Shown: piece after piece, positions 17,353 through 26,286 of the stretch
Position numbering within the stretch: the stretch's first letter is position 1
Layout of the letters: every line of letters starts with the position of its first letter
DNA from: Kiritimatiellia bacterium
GTDB taxonomy: Bacteria; Verrucomicrobiota; Kiritimatiellia; RFP12; UBA1067
Direction: 5' to 3'
DNA: 37,694 nucleotides
NCBI GenBank assembly: GCA_018399555.1
Contig: JAGYOL010000009.1
Coordinates: 1-37,694, forward strand
Made by a program: the position numbers and the translations under genes
The notes under the pieces: model-generated
Databases searched by the model: none
The model's input: the letters and a program-made list of their open reading frames with translations, nothing else
Told to the model about the DNA's origin: nothing

Positions 17353-19263
17353 ATGAAAATTATATCTTTACTCTATTGCATGGGTGTGATGATTGCCTGC
17401 GGGTCAAATCTGATTGATAATTCCGGATTTGAAGAGATTTTGCCGGATGGTGCGACAAAAGGCTGGCAGGAACTGAGACCGACCTACCGTATTGAAAACG
17501 GAGCCGGACGCAACGGCAGTCGCGGTCTGGTTTATGAAAACGATGATCCCGATATCTATCGTCTGGTCAGTCAGAAGGTCGATTTGCAGATCGATTGTCT
17601 CTATCGTTTTTCGGTATGGGTGCGCACCGAGAGTCTGGAAGGTGCTGAGAACGGCGCGACTGTCTGTTTGCAGTGGCATGACAGAGCGGGGAAGTGGCTG
17701 GGAGGGTCGTTTCCCAAGGGTGTCAAGGGCACGCACGGCTGGCATAAGATTGAGGGTTCGGTTAAGATACCAGAGGGTGCTGCTGTTGTCAGTGTAACAC
17801 CTTATGTCCGTAAGGGAATGACCGGCAAAGCTTGGTTTGACGATCTGGAACTCGTCAAACATATTCCTCCGCCGGTCGGGGTTATCTGTTCATCCGCATA
17901 TCGTGACACGGTGGCGGCGCATGAGTGTTCGTACTTTGTTGAACTGGCACTTGCAGCCAACGATTTGTGTGCACAGGATGTTGAAGCGATATTCACTCTG
18001 CGCGCGCATACAGGAGAGGTCGTGTTTACACGTGCTGCCGACAGTATTAAAGAGGATCATGCCGTAATCACGATCGACACTGCGCGGATTGCGGAGGGTT
18101 GCTACGACGTCGAGTTTGTGCTGCGCACTGTGGCGGGTGAAGAGCTCGGGTGCTGTGCCGGCCGGATGAAGCGCGTGGCTCAGATGCCCGAGCGTAAGGT
18201 ATGGATTGATGCCCACAAGCGCGTCATCGTTGACGGCAGACCGTTTTTTCCTCTGGGAATGTTTTTTTCGGGGATCAAAAAAGATCAACTGAAAATCTAT
18301 GCTGCCGGTCCGTTCAACTGCCTGATGCCATATGTTATGCCGAGTGCGGAACAAGTGGATATGGTTCATGAGGCTGGCTTAAAGATCATCTATTCCCTCA
18401 AGGATATTTATTATGGTACGTGTTACGCGCCCAAGGCCCTGAAAAGCGAGGCTGATGAGGCTGAGTTTGTACGAGTCCGAGTGGAGAAATTCAAGGATCA
18501 TCCGGCATTGTTGGCCTGGTATGTGAACGATGAATTGCCGCCGGATATGATCGGGCGGCTGAGTGCGCGGCAGACACTGATGAGAGAGCTTGATCCTGAT
18601 CATCCGACCTGGGTGGTGCTCTATCAGTACAACCAGGTACGCACATACATACCTAGCTTTGATATTGTCGGTACAGACCCGTATCCGATTCCGGGAAAGA
18701 GCGCCGGCATGGCGCTGACATGGAGCAGAGTTACGCGTGATCAATGCTGGAATGCCAGGCCCTTCTGGCAGGTGCCGCAGGTTTTCGACTGGGCCGGTTA
18801 TGGGGAGGGAGCGGATAAGGCGGAGCAGCGTGCGCCCACCCTGGATGAGATGCGTACCATGGCCTGGCATTGCATCGCCGCCGGCGCCAACGGATTGATT
18901 TTTTACTCATTTTTCGATCTGGTGAAAATGGATGAGAAGGATCCCTTTGAAAAACGTTGGCGGGAAGTCTGTGAGATGGCCACTGAAATCAGAGGCTACC
19001 TGCCGGTGCTGCTCTCTGCGGAGAGTGTCAGCGGGATTGAATGTGCTGGTGGCGACCAGATTGAATATCGCGCTTGGTCATACAACAATGCGCATTATCT
19101 CCTGATTGTGAACGGCAGTCGGCAATCGGCGGGGGCGATTGTTAAACTTGCAGCCCGCCCCGACAGGATTGCAACCGAATTCGGTGAAGCACCGGTTGTC
19201 AGTGCCGATGGCGAACTGCAATTTAAGATTGACCCGCTTAAACCGGTTTTGATCCGGTGGTAA
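17353..19263 (+). CDS. Secreted glycoside-hydrolase-like protein with N-terminal carbohydrate-binding-like domain
   Basis: Lipoprotein/signal-like N-terminus, NLIDNSGFEE...GWQE CBM-like module, then TIM-barrel-like VDGRPFFPLGMFF, HPALLAWYVNDELP, DIVGTDPYPIPG, MAWHCIAAGANGLIFYSFFDL. Confidence 0.78.
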   Translation: MKIISLLYCMGVMIACGSNLIDNSGFEEILPDGATKGWQELRPTYRIENGAGRNGSRGLVYENDDPDIYRLVSQKVDLQIDCLYRFSVWVRTESLEGAENGATVCLQWHDRAGKWLGGSFPKGVKGTHGWHKIEGSVKIPEGAAVVSVTPYVRKGMTGKAWFDDLELVKHIPPPVGVICSSAYRDTVAAHECSYFVELALAANDLCAQDVEAIFTLRAHTGEVVFTRAADSIKEDHAVITIDTARIAEGCYDVEFVLRTVAGEELGCCAGRMKRVAQMPERKVWIDAHKRVIVDGRPFFPLGMFFSGIKKDQLKIYAAGPFNCLMPYVMPSAEQVDMVHEAGLKIIYSLKDIYYGTCYAPKALKSEADEAEFVRVRVEKFKDHPALLAWYVNDELPPDMIGRLSARQTLMRELDPDHPTWVVLYQYNQVRTYIPSFDIVGTDPYPIPGKSAGMALTWSRVTRDQCWNARPFWQVPQVFDWAGYGEGADKAEQRAPTLDEMRTMAWHCIAAGANGLIFYSFFDLVKMDEKDPFEKRWREVCEMATEIRGYLPVLLSAESVSGIECAGGDQIEYRAWSYNNAHYLLIVNGSRQSAGAIVKLAARPDRIATEFGEAPVVSADGELQFKIDPLKPVLIRW

Positions 19264-19307
19264 CAGCGCTCCCGGCAGAGTGAGGCTCTCTGTTTCCCGT
19301 CTGTTCG

Positions 19308-19418
19308 GCAACAGGCAAAACCCGCTGTTGCTGCCGCTGTCGTAAAAAACAAGGAATGGTGAAAAGGCAGCACTGCTCCACTTGTTTTCGGTTACGTCGG
19401 CTTGGTTCGGTTCCGGAT
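19308..19418. repeat. Intergenic repeat copy 1 (hairpins plus 17-bp core CTGTCGTAAAAAACAAG)
   Basis: Core at 19337-19353 is identical to 26202-26218. Hairpin GCAACAG/CTGTTGC (19308-19314/19325-19331) and AAAACAAG/CTTGTTTT (19346-19353/19381-19388). Followed by CTTGGTTCGGTTCCGG. Confidence 0.5.
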
Positions 19419-19574
19419 GTAAACTGTGTTATTTGTTTAAATTTACAATCAGAGTGTTTGAAAACGCAATGGACGGATTTTCTGTTTTACTGCAACATAG
19501 TGATTTTATACCTTGTTTGTGCGCACGATGTTTGTGCGCATACGTTGTTATGAATTATATACAGAGGAAGTGTT

Positions 19575-19853
19575 ATGAAACATGTTGTAAAACTTCAGCT
19601 TACGGTGATTGCCTCACTGTTATTTTGTAATTTATCTGCGATAAAGGCCGATTCGGTTGAGGACTTTACCCAGCCGAACGCCCGTATTGAAATGGCGGCG
19701 GACCGCTATCCTGATCTGACCAATCTGACGCTCTCGGTCTGGATCAAAACCGATACTAAACCGGGAAATTATGCAGCGATCGCCGGATGCGGCTATCTCG
19801 GTGTAATGAGTTGTAAAAATGATACTATTGGCTTTATTAAAAAGGGGGGGTAA
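19575..19853 (+). pseudogene. Truncated LamG/concanavalin-like secreted protein fragment
   Basis: Signal peptide then DSVEDFTQPNARIEMAADRYPDLTNLTLSVWIKTDTKPGNYAAIAGCG, the start of a LamG-type domain, ending abruptly after AAAAAGGGGGGG at a TAA. Confidence 0.6.
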
Positions 19854-19854
19854 G

Positions 19855-21186
19855 ATGCGGATTGCGTATTTACTGATGACAGGCATGGTTTTTTTACAGG
19901 TATCAGGGGGGAGCGCTCAGGATGGGCGGGGCGCAGTGAATGGTGCTGAAACCGGCACGCAAAATATTCTGAGTTTCGGGGCGGATCGCAGCGGCAGAAC
20001 CGATTCATCCGCAGCCTTTGAAAAATTGATGCGCAAGGTCGGGAATGATCGTCACATAAAGATCGTCCTGCCTCCTGGTAGTTATCGTTTAAACAGCCGG
20101 GTCGTGCTGCGGGCGGCGGGAAACAACAGCTACTATGGATTGCACCTGCAGGGAGCCGGTGAAAATGTAACCGAACTGATTGTTGACAACGCGGCGGGGG
20201 GTGTGGCTTTTGAAGGCCGCAGTATTTCGCGTTTGAGTGTGATCGTCTCAGACTTGGCGATTGTGGCCGCACGTTCAGATGCGGGCACGGCACTCTCCTT
20301 TGATATTCCCAATCCCGGTGTGGAAAATATGCGTCAGTTCAATGTGCGCAATGTTTCAATTCGCGGTACCCGTTTTGATCAGGGCTTTTTCAACAGGGGG
20401 GTGTATGTGCGAAATGCCTGGTACGCCCTGCTGCGAAATGTAAATATCACCCAGCAATATGAGGGCGGACTTGGGGTGGATAAATATGCGATGGAATACG
20501 GCTTCCTGCTGGAAGATTGCTACAGTCCGAGTATCATCGACTGTCGTGTTGCCAATGGACGCTACGGCTTGGTGCAGCGGGCGCGGAAAACCTTTCCCGA
20601 GGACGGCATTATCCGCGGTTCATACTTTGTCGGGAATGTCGAATGTATTGTGCTTGATTTCAATAAGAGCGACGGCGGCTGGGCTGAACCGGGATTTCAT
20701 ATCGACAACTGTCATATAAACTATCGCGACCGCGGTATTGTTGTGCGCGGTCTGCGTCAGGCCAACATAAGTCAGAGTCTCTTTTACTGTCACGACCGCA
20801 GCGGTACACGCTGGTTCCGGAATGAGTTTGCCGAGGTGCCGGGCGGAGACGAGAAAAACCGCCGCGAGTATGAGCCGCGTGATATCGATCTTGATCTCTC
20901 ATCCGATATTATCATCAACAACAACATCTTTACCGAACCAGCCAATAGCGGACGGGTGGGGGTGCGGATCGGTCCGCAGGCCGGGCATATTCTGATTTCA
21001 GCCAATCAGTTCAATATGAGTGGAGTGGCGATTAAAAATGAATCGCGGGAGCCCAGCTACGCCACCGGCAATATTTTCACCGGGAGACCGGGGTGGCACC
21101 AAGCGTTGACCACCTATCAGGATGTTGCCGGATCACTGCGTCACTATGATTTCAAAGTGGACTCAGAAAAGGAGAAGAACAGATGA
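19855..21186 (+). CDS. Secreted pectate-lyase-like right-handed beta-helix protein
   Basis: Signal peptide MRIAYLLMTGMVFLQVSGGSAQ; NILSFGADRSGRTDSSAAFEKLM...IVLPPGSYRLNSRVVL (Pectate_lyase_3 / GH28-like N-terminus); repeated I/N-rich turns. Confidence 0.82.
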   Translation: MRIAYLLMTGMVFLQVSGGSAQDGRGAVNGAETGTQNILSFGADRSGRTDSSAAFEKLMRKVGNDRHIKIVLPPGSYRLNSRVVLRAAGNNSYYGLHLQGAGENVTELIVDNAAGGVAFEGRSISRLSVIVSDLAIVAARSDAGTALSFDIPNPGVENMRQFNVRNVSIRGTRFDQGFFNRGVYVRNAWYALLRNVNITQQYEGGLGVDKYAMEYGFLLEDCYSPSIIDCRVANGRYGLVQRARKTFPEDGIIRGSYFVGNVECIVLDFNKSDGGWAEPGFHIDNCHINYRDRGIVVRGLRQANISQSLFYCHDRSGTRWFRNEFAEVPGGDEKNRREYEPRDIDLDLSSDIIINNNIFTEPANSGRVGVRIGPQAGHILISANQFNMSGVAIKNESREPSYATGNIFTGRPGWHQALTTYQDVAGSLRHYDFKVDSEKEKNR

Positions 21187-22628
21187 AGAAAAATATTAAT
21201 TGGTTTGTAACGGCACTTAGCACCATGTTGCTGTGGATGTTGTTGGTTGCAGATGTTTGTGCGGCACAGGGTGAAGAAGGAACATTGCTTGCCGGCGCGG
21301 CGGTTGCCGATATTACCCCCGAAAAGGGTGTCAGCATGAAGGGCTCTGTGGGCGGCAACGGCATTGTCAACGAGGTGCACGATCCGCTGCACGCACGCTG
21401 TGTGGCGCTGCGCAACGGTGAGACAACGCTGGCGATCTGTGTGGTGGACGCAACCAGCTTCTGGGCTGAGGGGATGGAGAGGGCCAAGACGATGGTGCAT
21501 AAGCGGATCGGGCTGCCAGTTGAGCGTATCCTGATATCCGCCACTCACTCTCACGCGGCGATACGGGTGCGCGGTATCAGTACCGAGCCGATTGATATGA
21601 AATACTATGCTCTGGTCGAGGAAGGGGTGGCCGACGCCATCTGTCAGGCGGTGCGCAATCTGGCACCGGCGGAGGTGGCTTATGGTGTCGTGTCGAAGCC
21701 GGAGTATGTCAAGGGGCGCCGCTGGCGCATTGAAGCCGGTTCCTGTGGGCCGAATCCATTCGGCGAACGTACCGATCGCGCCTGGATGTATCCCAGGGTT
21801 AGAAACCGCCTTGACCCCGAGCCTTTGGGTCGCAGTGATCCATCGCTTTCGATTCTCAGTTTGCGGCATGTGGACGGCACACCGCTGGCAGTGCTGGGCA
21901 ACTATTCCATCCACTATGTCGGCGGATTCAAGCGCAATTGCGTGAGTGCCGATTATTTCGCCAGCTTTGCCGAGGAGCTGGGCAAGGTGCTGGATGCGGA
22001 GAATTCAACCGGCGATCATCCGTCCTTTGTCGGCATTATGTCCAACGGCAACAGCGGCAATATCGCGCCGGGGCAGGGGGTGCGCGGCTATGACGGCATG
22101 CGCAGGATCGGACGTGATCTGGCGGAAGCGGCCGCTGATATCTGTCGTAACGGCCCGTATCTGCGCGATGTTCCGCTTGCGATGGTGGAGGAACGGCTGG
22201 AACTGCAAGTCCGTAAGCCCGATGCACAGCGCATTCAATGGGCCCGGGATGTGCTGGCCGGCAAGTGGAAGATCAAACCGATGCACGGCTGGACCCATAC
22301 CTATGCGCAGGGCACTCTGCAACTGGCTGAGTATCCGGATACGGTCTCACCCAGATTTCAGGTGATCCGCATCGGAGCTCTGGCCATAGCCAGTAATCCC
22401 TGCGAGATGTATGCCGAAACCGGACTGGCGATCAAAGAGGCCAGCCCCTTCAAAGTTACATTCAATATCGAGCTGGCCAATGGACAGAACGGCTATCTGC
22501 CGCCGCCGGAGCAGCATGAGCTCGGGGGCTATAGCACCTGGCCGACAATCTCCAGCTATCTCGAGGTCAACGCCTCCGAAAAAATCAAAGCCCATCTGCT
22601 TGAGCTGCTGGCCAGGGTCGCGGGATGA
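21183..22628 (+). CDS. Neutral/alkaline non-lysosomal ceramidase-like secreted protein
   Basis: Signal peptide; LLAGAAVADITPEKG, DPLHARCVALRNGETTLAICVVDA, RILISATHSHAA, NYSIHYVGG, VGIMSNGNSGNI. Overlaps the upstream gene by ATGA. Confidence 0.82.
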   Translation: MKKNINWFVTALSTMLLWMLLVADVCAAQGEEGTLLAGAAVADITPEKGVSMKGSVGGNGIVNEVHDPLHARCVALRNGETTLAICVVDATSFWAEGMERAKTMVHKRIGLPVERILISATHSHAAIRVRGISTEPIDMKYYALVEEGVADAICQAVRNLAPAEVAYGVVSKPEYVKGRRWRIEAGSCGPNPFGERTDRAWMYPRVRNRLDPEPLGRSDPSLSILSLRHVDGTPLAVLGNYSIHYVGGFKRNCVSADYFASFAEELGKVLDAENSTGDHPSFVGIMSNGNSGNIAPGQGVRGYDGMRRIGRDLAEAAADICRNGPYLRDVPLAMVEERLELQVRKPDAQRIQWARDVLAGKWKIKPMHGWTHTYAQGTLQLAEYPDTVSPRFQVIRIGALAIASNPCEMYAETGLAIKEASPFKVTFNIELANGQNGYLPPPEQHELGGYSTWPTISSYLEVNASEKIKAHLLELLARVAG

Positions 22629-22706
22629 CGCACCCCAGTTGCAGTGAGTGCAGATGGGTGTGATTCAATTTAGTTCAAGCGACACGACTCTCTGTGCGCA
22701 GTGCGG

Positions 22707-25106
22707 ATGAGTGCGGTTGAAATCGTCAATTCGGGCTTTGAAACCCCTGCTTTCACGCCGGGTGACTGGCTAAAAATATCCGCAGAGTCCGATCCTACCG
22801 ACGGATTGGTCGGCGGCTGGACTTTTTTTAATAACTCCGGCATTGGCAACAACGGTTCTCCCTGGGTTAACACGGCGCCGGAGGGTGTTCAGGTGGGTTA
22901 TGTCAAAGATGACAGCAGTATTGAACAGGATTTTGAGATCACCAGTCTCGGATCATACCGTCTAAATTTTTTGGCGGCGCATCGTCCCAACTATCCGGCG
23001 ACACATCTGCGGGTGCTGATCGACGATTTGGAAGTCGCTTACTGGGCATCGAGTGAGATCATGGACAATGAACAGTTCGCCACCTACTCTGTATATCTTG
23101 GTTTTCTGCCACAGGGTACCCACACCCTTACCTTTGAGGGCATCAAACCCGGTGCAGACTCCGCCACCGCTTTTGACGATGTGCGGATAGAGATAGAGGT
23201 TGAAGCCTACTATTGGAATCCGGCTCCGCTGTCGAGCAATTGGAACGCCACTGTCTGGTCGCTGATCAACGGTGATCCGGGCACCTTGAGTTGGGGGCCG
23301 GGAAGCATTGCTGTTTTTAATCAACCCTCTGCTTACACCGTCAGCATCGACACCTCTCAGAGTGCGGAAACCCTTTATGTGGATGCCGGAGATGTAACTT
23401 TTGACGGCGTAGCCACGGTTTCGTTCGCGGACATGCGTATCGCCTCAGGCGCAACTCTCAGCGGTGCCGGAGAACGCTATCTGAAGGTGGGCGACACACA
23501 GCTGATTCTAGATGGCACTCTCGAAGTGAGCTCGTTGACCGACCCCGGTCGCACGTTGGAGCTGGTCAGCGGCACCGGTTCGCTGGTTCTCGCTGCGGAT
23601 ATCGCCGTGAGCGGCAGACCCTATTTCAGCGGATCAGTGAGCGGCAGCGGCGGTCTGACCAAGATCGGCGCGGATGAGCTGAGAGTTGATAACTCCTTCA
23701 CCGGGGCGGCGACGGTGGAGAGCGGTTTTCTTGTGTTGAAAAACGCCCTTGCCGGCAGTGTGAGTGTTGCGGCGGATGCCGGTGTGGCCTTCGAAACGCC
23801 TGCGGCACTGGTAGCCGCTCTGAATGACAGTGGTAATAATTTCGCCAACGGTAGCATGGCTGGTCTGTATAATGCCGCTACGCTTGTAAATCCTGATCTC
23901 TCGGCTGCTGACTTTGGCAGTGTCAGGTTTCTTAAACTGGGTGCCGGAGTGCTGGAAATAAACAATGCGACCGCTCTTTCAGAAGCAACCAACGGTGTGG
24001 TTATCGCTGGTGGTAATTTTCTCTATAAAAACGCATCGGCCATCCCTGTCGGCACACCGATTACGGTGCGGAACGGTGCCATTCTAAGCTTCAATTATAG
24101 TGCGCTAATGACGATCGACCACCCGCTGACGCTTTCGGGCAACTACGATGAGACCGACAGTAAAGGCTCGCTTTTTATGCAGTGGGGTAATTCCACAGTT
24201 GATATCAACGCGCCGATAACCCTGGCGGATGATACCAAGATTCAGGCATATGCTTCCCAAGAGACGGTTAATTTCAATGCGCCGATCATCGGTACCGGCA
24301 ATCTGATTATCGAAGGTGACGGCGCGGCTAACGACCATCTGAAAATTTTTAACTTTAATGTGCCGTTCACCTATGAAGGAAACACAATTCTGCGCAATGA
24401 AGGAGGCTCCAGCGCGGAATTCTACTGGGGTGCGGATAACATTCTGCCGACCAACTATGTCTTGAGAGTCAGCGGTGAGAATGTCAACCATTATACGCAT
24501 CTGGATTTTAAGGGCTTTTCACAGCAGATCGCCGGACTCAACAACGGTGAATTAAATTACTCGGCGCGCATGATAACCAACAGTGCCGCTACCACATCGG
24601 TGCTGACAATCGATGTCGCCGCCAATCGCAGTTACAGCTTTTCCGGTGCGTTTGCCGGAGAGATCAGGATTGTTAAAGATGGCCCTGGTTCGCAGAATCT
24701 TTCCGACGGTGACGGCAGTATGCGTTCAGGTGATGTCCAGGTGCGTCGGGGAACACTGCTGTTGGATGAGAGTTACCTGCTCAAGGGTGGCACGGTAGAG
24801 GTGTTGCGCGATGCCAGACTTGCTCTGAGGGATGCGGAAGGCATCGAGCCGTCAACCGCACAGACCATCCTCTACGCCGGGGTTGACAAGTCGACACATG
24901 GTGATTCACCCGTAATTGAAATTCCGGATGGTGTTAATGTGACTGTGCGGCACTTTGCGATTGAAGGGGTGTTCAAGTCCTCCGGTACCTGGGGCACAGC
25001 GATCAGTGGTGCCGAGCATATCGACAACACGGTGTTCTACGGCGGGGGCACGCTCACTGTGCTGGAAACCGGTCCGCTCAGTGCCACAATCATGCTGATC
25101 CAGTAA
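22707..25106 (+). CDS. Autotransporter-type beta-strand repeat protein with N-terminal CBM-like domain, lacking a recognisable signal peptide
   Basis: VEIVNSGFETPAF...GWTFFNNSGIGNNGSPW domain, YYWNPAPLSSNWNATVWS, then GSGSLVLAADI / GGLTKIGADELRVDNSFTGAATVESGFLVLKN repeats. GTG alternative start at 22701. Confidence 0.75.
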   Translation: MSAVEIVNSGFETPAFTPGDWLKISAESDPTDGLVGGWTFFNNSGIGNNGSPWVNTAPEGVQVGYVKDDSSIEQDFEITSLGSYRLNFLAAHRPNYPATHLRVLIDDLEVAYWASSEIMDNEQFATYSVYLGFLPQGTHTLTFEGIKPGADSATAFDDVRIEIEVEAYYWNPAPLSSNWNATVWSLINGDPGTLSWGPGSIAVFNQPSAYTVSIDTSQSAETLYVDAGDVTFDGVATVSFADMRIASGATLSGAGERYLKVGDTQLILDGTLEVSSLTDPGRTLELVSGTGSLVLAADIAVSGRPYFSGSVSGSGGLTKIGADELRVDNSFTGAATVESGFLVLKNALAGSVSVAADAGVAFETPAALVAALNDSGNNFANGSMAGLYNAATLVNPDLSAADFGSVRFLKLGAGVLEINNATALSEATNGVVIAGGNFLYKNASAIPVGTPITVRNGAILSFNYSALMTIDHPLTLSGNYDETDSKGSLFMQWGNSTVDINAPITLADDTKIQAYASQETVNFNAPIIGTGNLIIEGDGAANDHLKIFNFNVPFTYEGNTILRNEGGSSAEFYWGADNILPTNYVLRVSGENVNHYTHLDFKGFSQQIAGLNNGELNYSARMITNSAATTSVLTIDVAANRSYSFSGAFAGEIRIVKDGPGSQNLSDGDGSMRSGDVQVRRGTLLLDESYLLKGGTVEVLRDARLALRDAEGIEPSTAQTILYAGVDKSTHGDSPVIEIPDGVNVTVRHFAIEGVFKSSGTWGTAISGAEHIDNTVFYGGGTLTVLETGPLSATIMLIQ

Positions 25107-25229
25107 TATCTTGTCTGAAGCATCTTGCCCGAGTAATCAAGCAGGGACCGACCGGTAATATGCGAAACTGTGATTCAGCATTCCCAGGCGGTCAGGACGG
25201 GAGCTTTGGCGGCATGCTTTCGCAGATTC

Positions 25230-25248
25230 ATCCGGTTGGAAACCGGAT
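25230..25248. other. Perfect inverted repeat in the convergent intergenic region
   Basis: ATCCGGTT-gga-AACCGGAT, 8-bp stem; no strong T-run. Confidence 0.35.
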
Positions 25249-25335
25249 TTACGGGGGAGATTCAAAGCGGGAAGATCAGGCGACACTTATCCCTCGGAGT
25301 GTCAATTATTCTGTACGCTCGGGGTATCAGTGCTT

Positions 25336-25968
25336 TCAGCGCGTTGCCAGCTTTTCCAGCCACACTGCCGCGTTTTGACTGTTTACAGCAACTTCGGAGG
25401 GACGCTCGGCTTTATCAAACGCAACCGCTGCCGCTTCACAGGCATCTGCCGCCATCTGGATGGCCTCGTCGCCACGCAGTTTCATGTTGGTTGAGTAGCT
25501 CTCTGCTTTTTTCTGTTGCGCCACTTTGTCCATACTTTTGCTCAGTTTGGCGACCATCGAGCGGTTAGCTGAAGCCTTGTCAAAATTGGCCGCCGCTTGA
25601 CCGTACAGGTTGGCCGCCGCCTTGCGCATGCCACCGGCACGTGCCATGCGTCGTGTGTAGTCAGACAACGCTTCATCGCTCTGGCCATGTTCCAGATCGG
25701 CGGCCTTCTCCTCCATCTCCTGCGCATGTGACACCTGGGTCAATGCCGCAAGTTCGCGGTTGGCGGCCGCATGTTCTAATATCTCCATCTTGCGTTCCTG
25801 AGTCGCATGGCCTTCAACCGTTACAGCAGCACTGGTGCGCCTTATACCTTTCTGCTTTGCAGCAGAAGGGGCGCCTTTTGAAGATTCCGCCGCAGTCAAA
25901 TGGGCCGTCAATCCTGCGGCAACATAAACCACCAGCGAAAAAATAATATATTTAAGCTGCTTACTCAT
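25336..25968 (-). CDS. Secreted Ala-rich coiled-coil hypothetical protein
   Basis: Signal peptide MSKQLKYIIFSLVVYVAAGLTAHLTAA; Ala/Lys/Glu-rich helical sequence. Confidence 0.65.
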   Translation of the reverse strand: MSKQLKYIIFSLVVYVAAGLTAHLTAAESSKGAPSAAKQKGIRRTSAAVTVEGHATQERKMEILEHAAANRELAALTQVSHAQEMEEKAADLEHGQSDEALSDYTRRMARAGGMRKAAANLYGQAAANFDKASANRSMVAKLSKSMDKVAQQKKAESYSTNMKLRGDEAIQMAADACEAAAVAFDKAERPSEVAVNSQNAAVWLEKLATR

Positions 25969-26159
25969 AACGCATCGTCGTATTATTGCAAAAATGTAAT
26001 GAAATTACAAGCAGTAATGATGCCACACTCCGGCTATGGGATTTCAAATAGATAAGAGGTTTAATGAAAGGGGTTTAAGGCAAGACAGTAAGTTGTATCC
26101 GGCACTTGATGTCTTTACTGAGTGCGTACAGTTGAACACACCCTGCAAGCTGACCGCTG

Positions 26160-26252
26160 GTTTGCGGGCAAAGCCAGTTTTAGTCGCTGCAATTTTAGTT
26201 TCTGTCGTAAAAAACAAGAATTTACGCTTGGTTCCGGCTACGCTGGTTTAGG
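26160..26252. repeat. Intergenic repeat copy 2 (17-bp core CTGTCGTAAAAAACAAG)
   Basis: Core 26202-26218 identical to 19337-19353; CTTGGTTCCGG follows the core, as in copy 1; upstream GGCAAA-CC-G segment resembles copy 1. Confidence 0.5.
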
Positions 26253-26286
26253 TTAAACACACTTGAAAAGGGTGTGGTGCCGTCAG

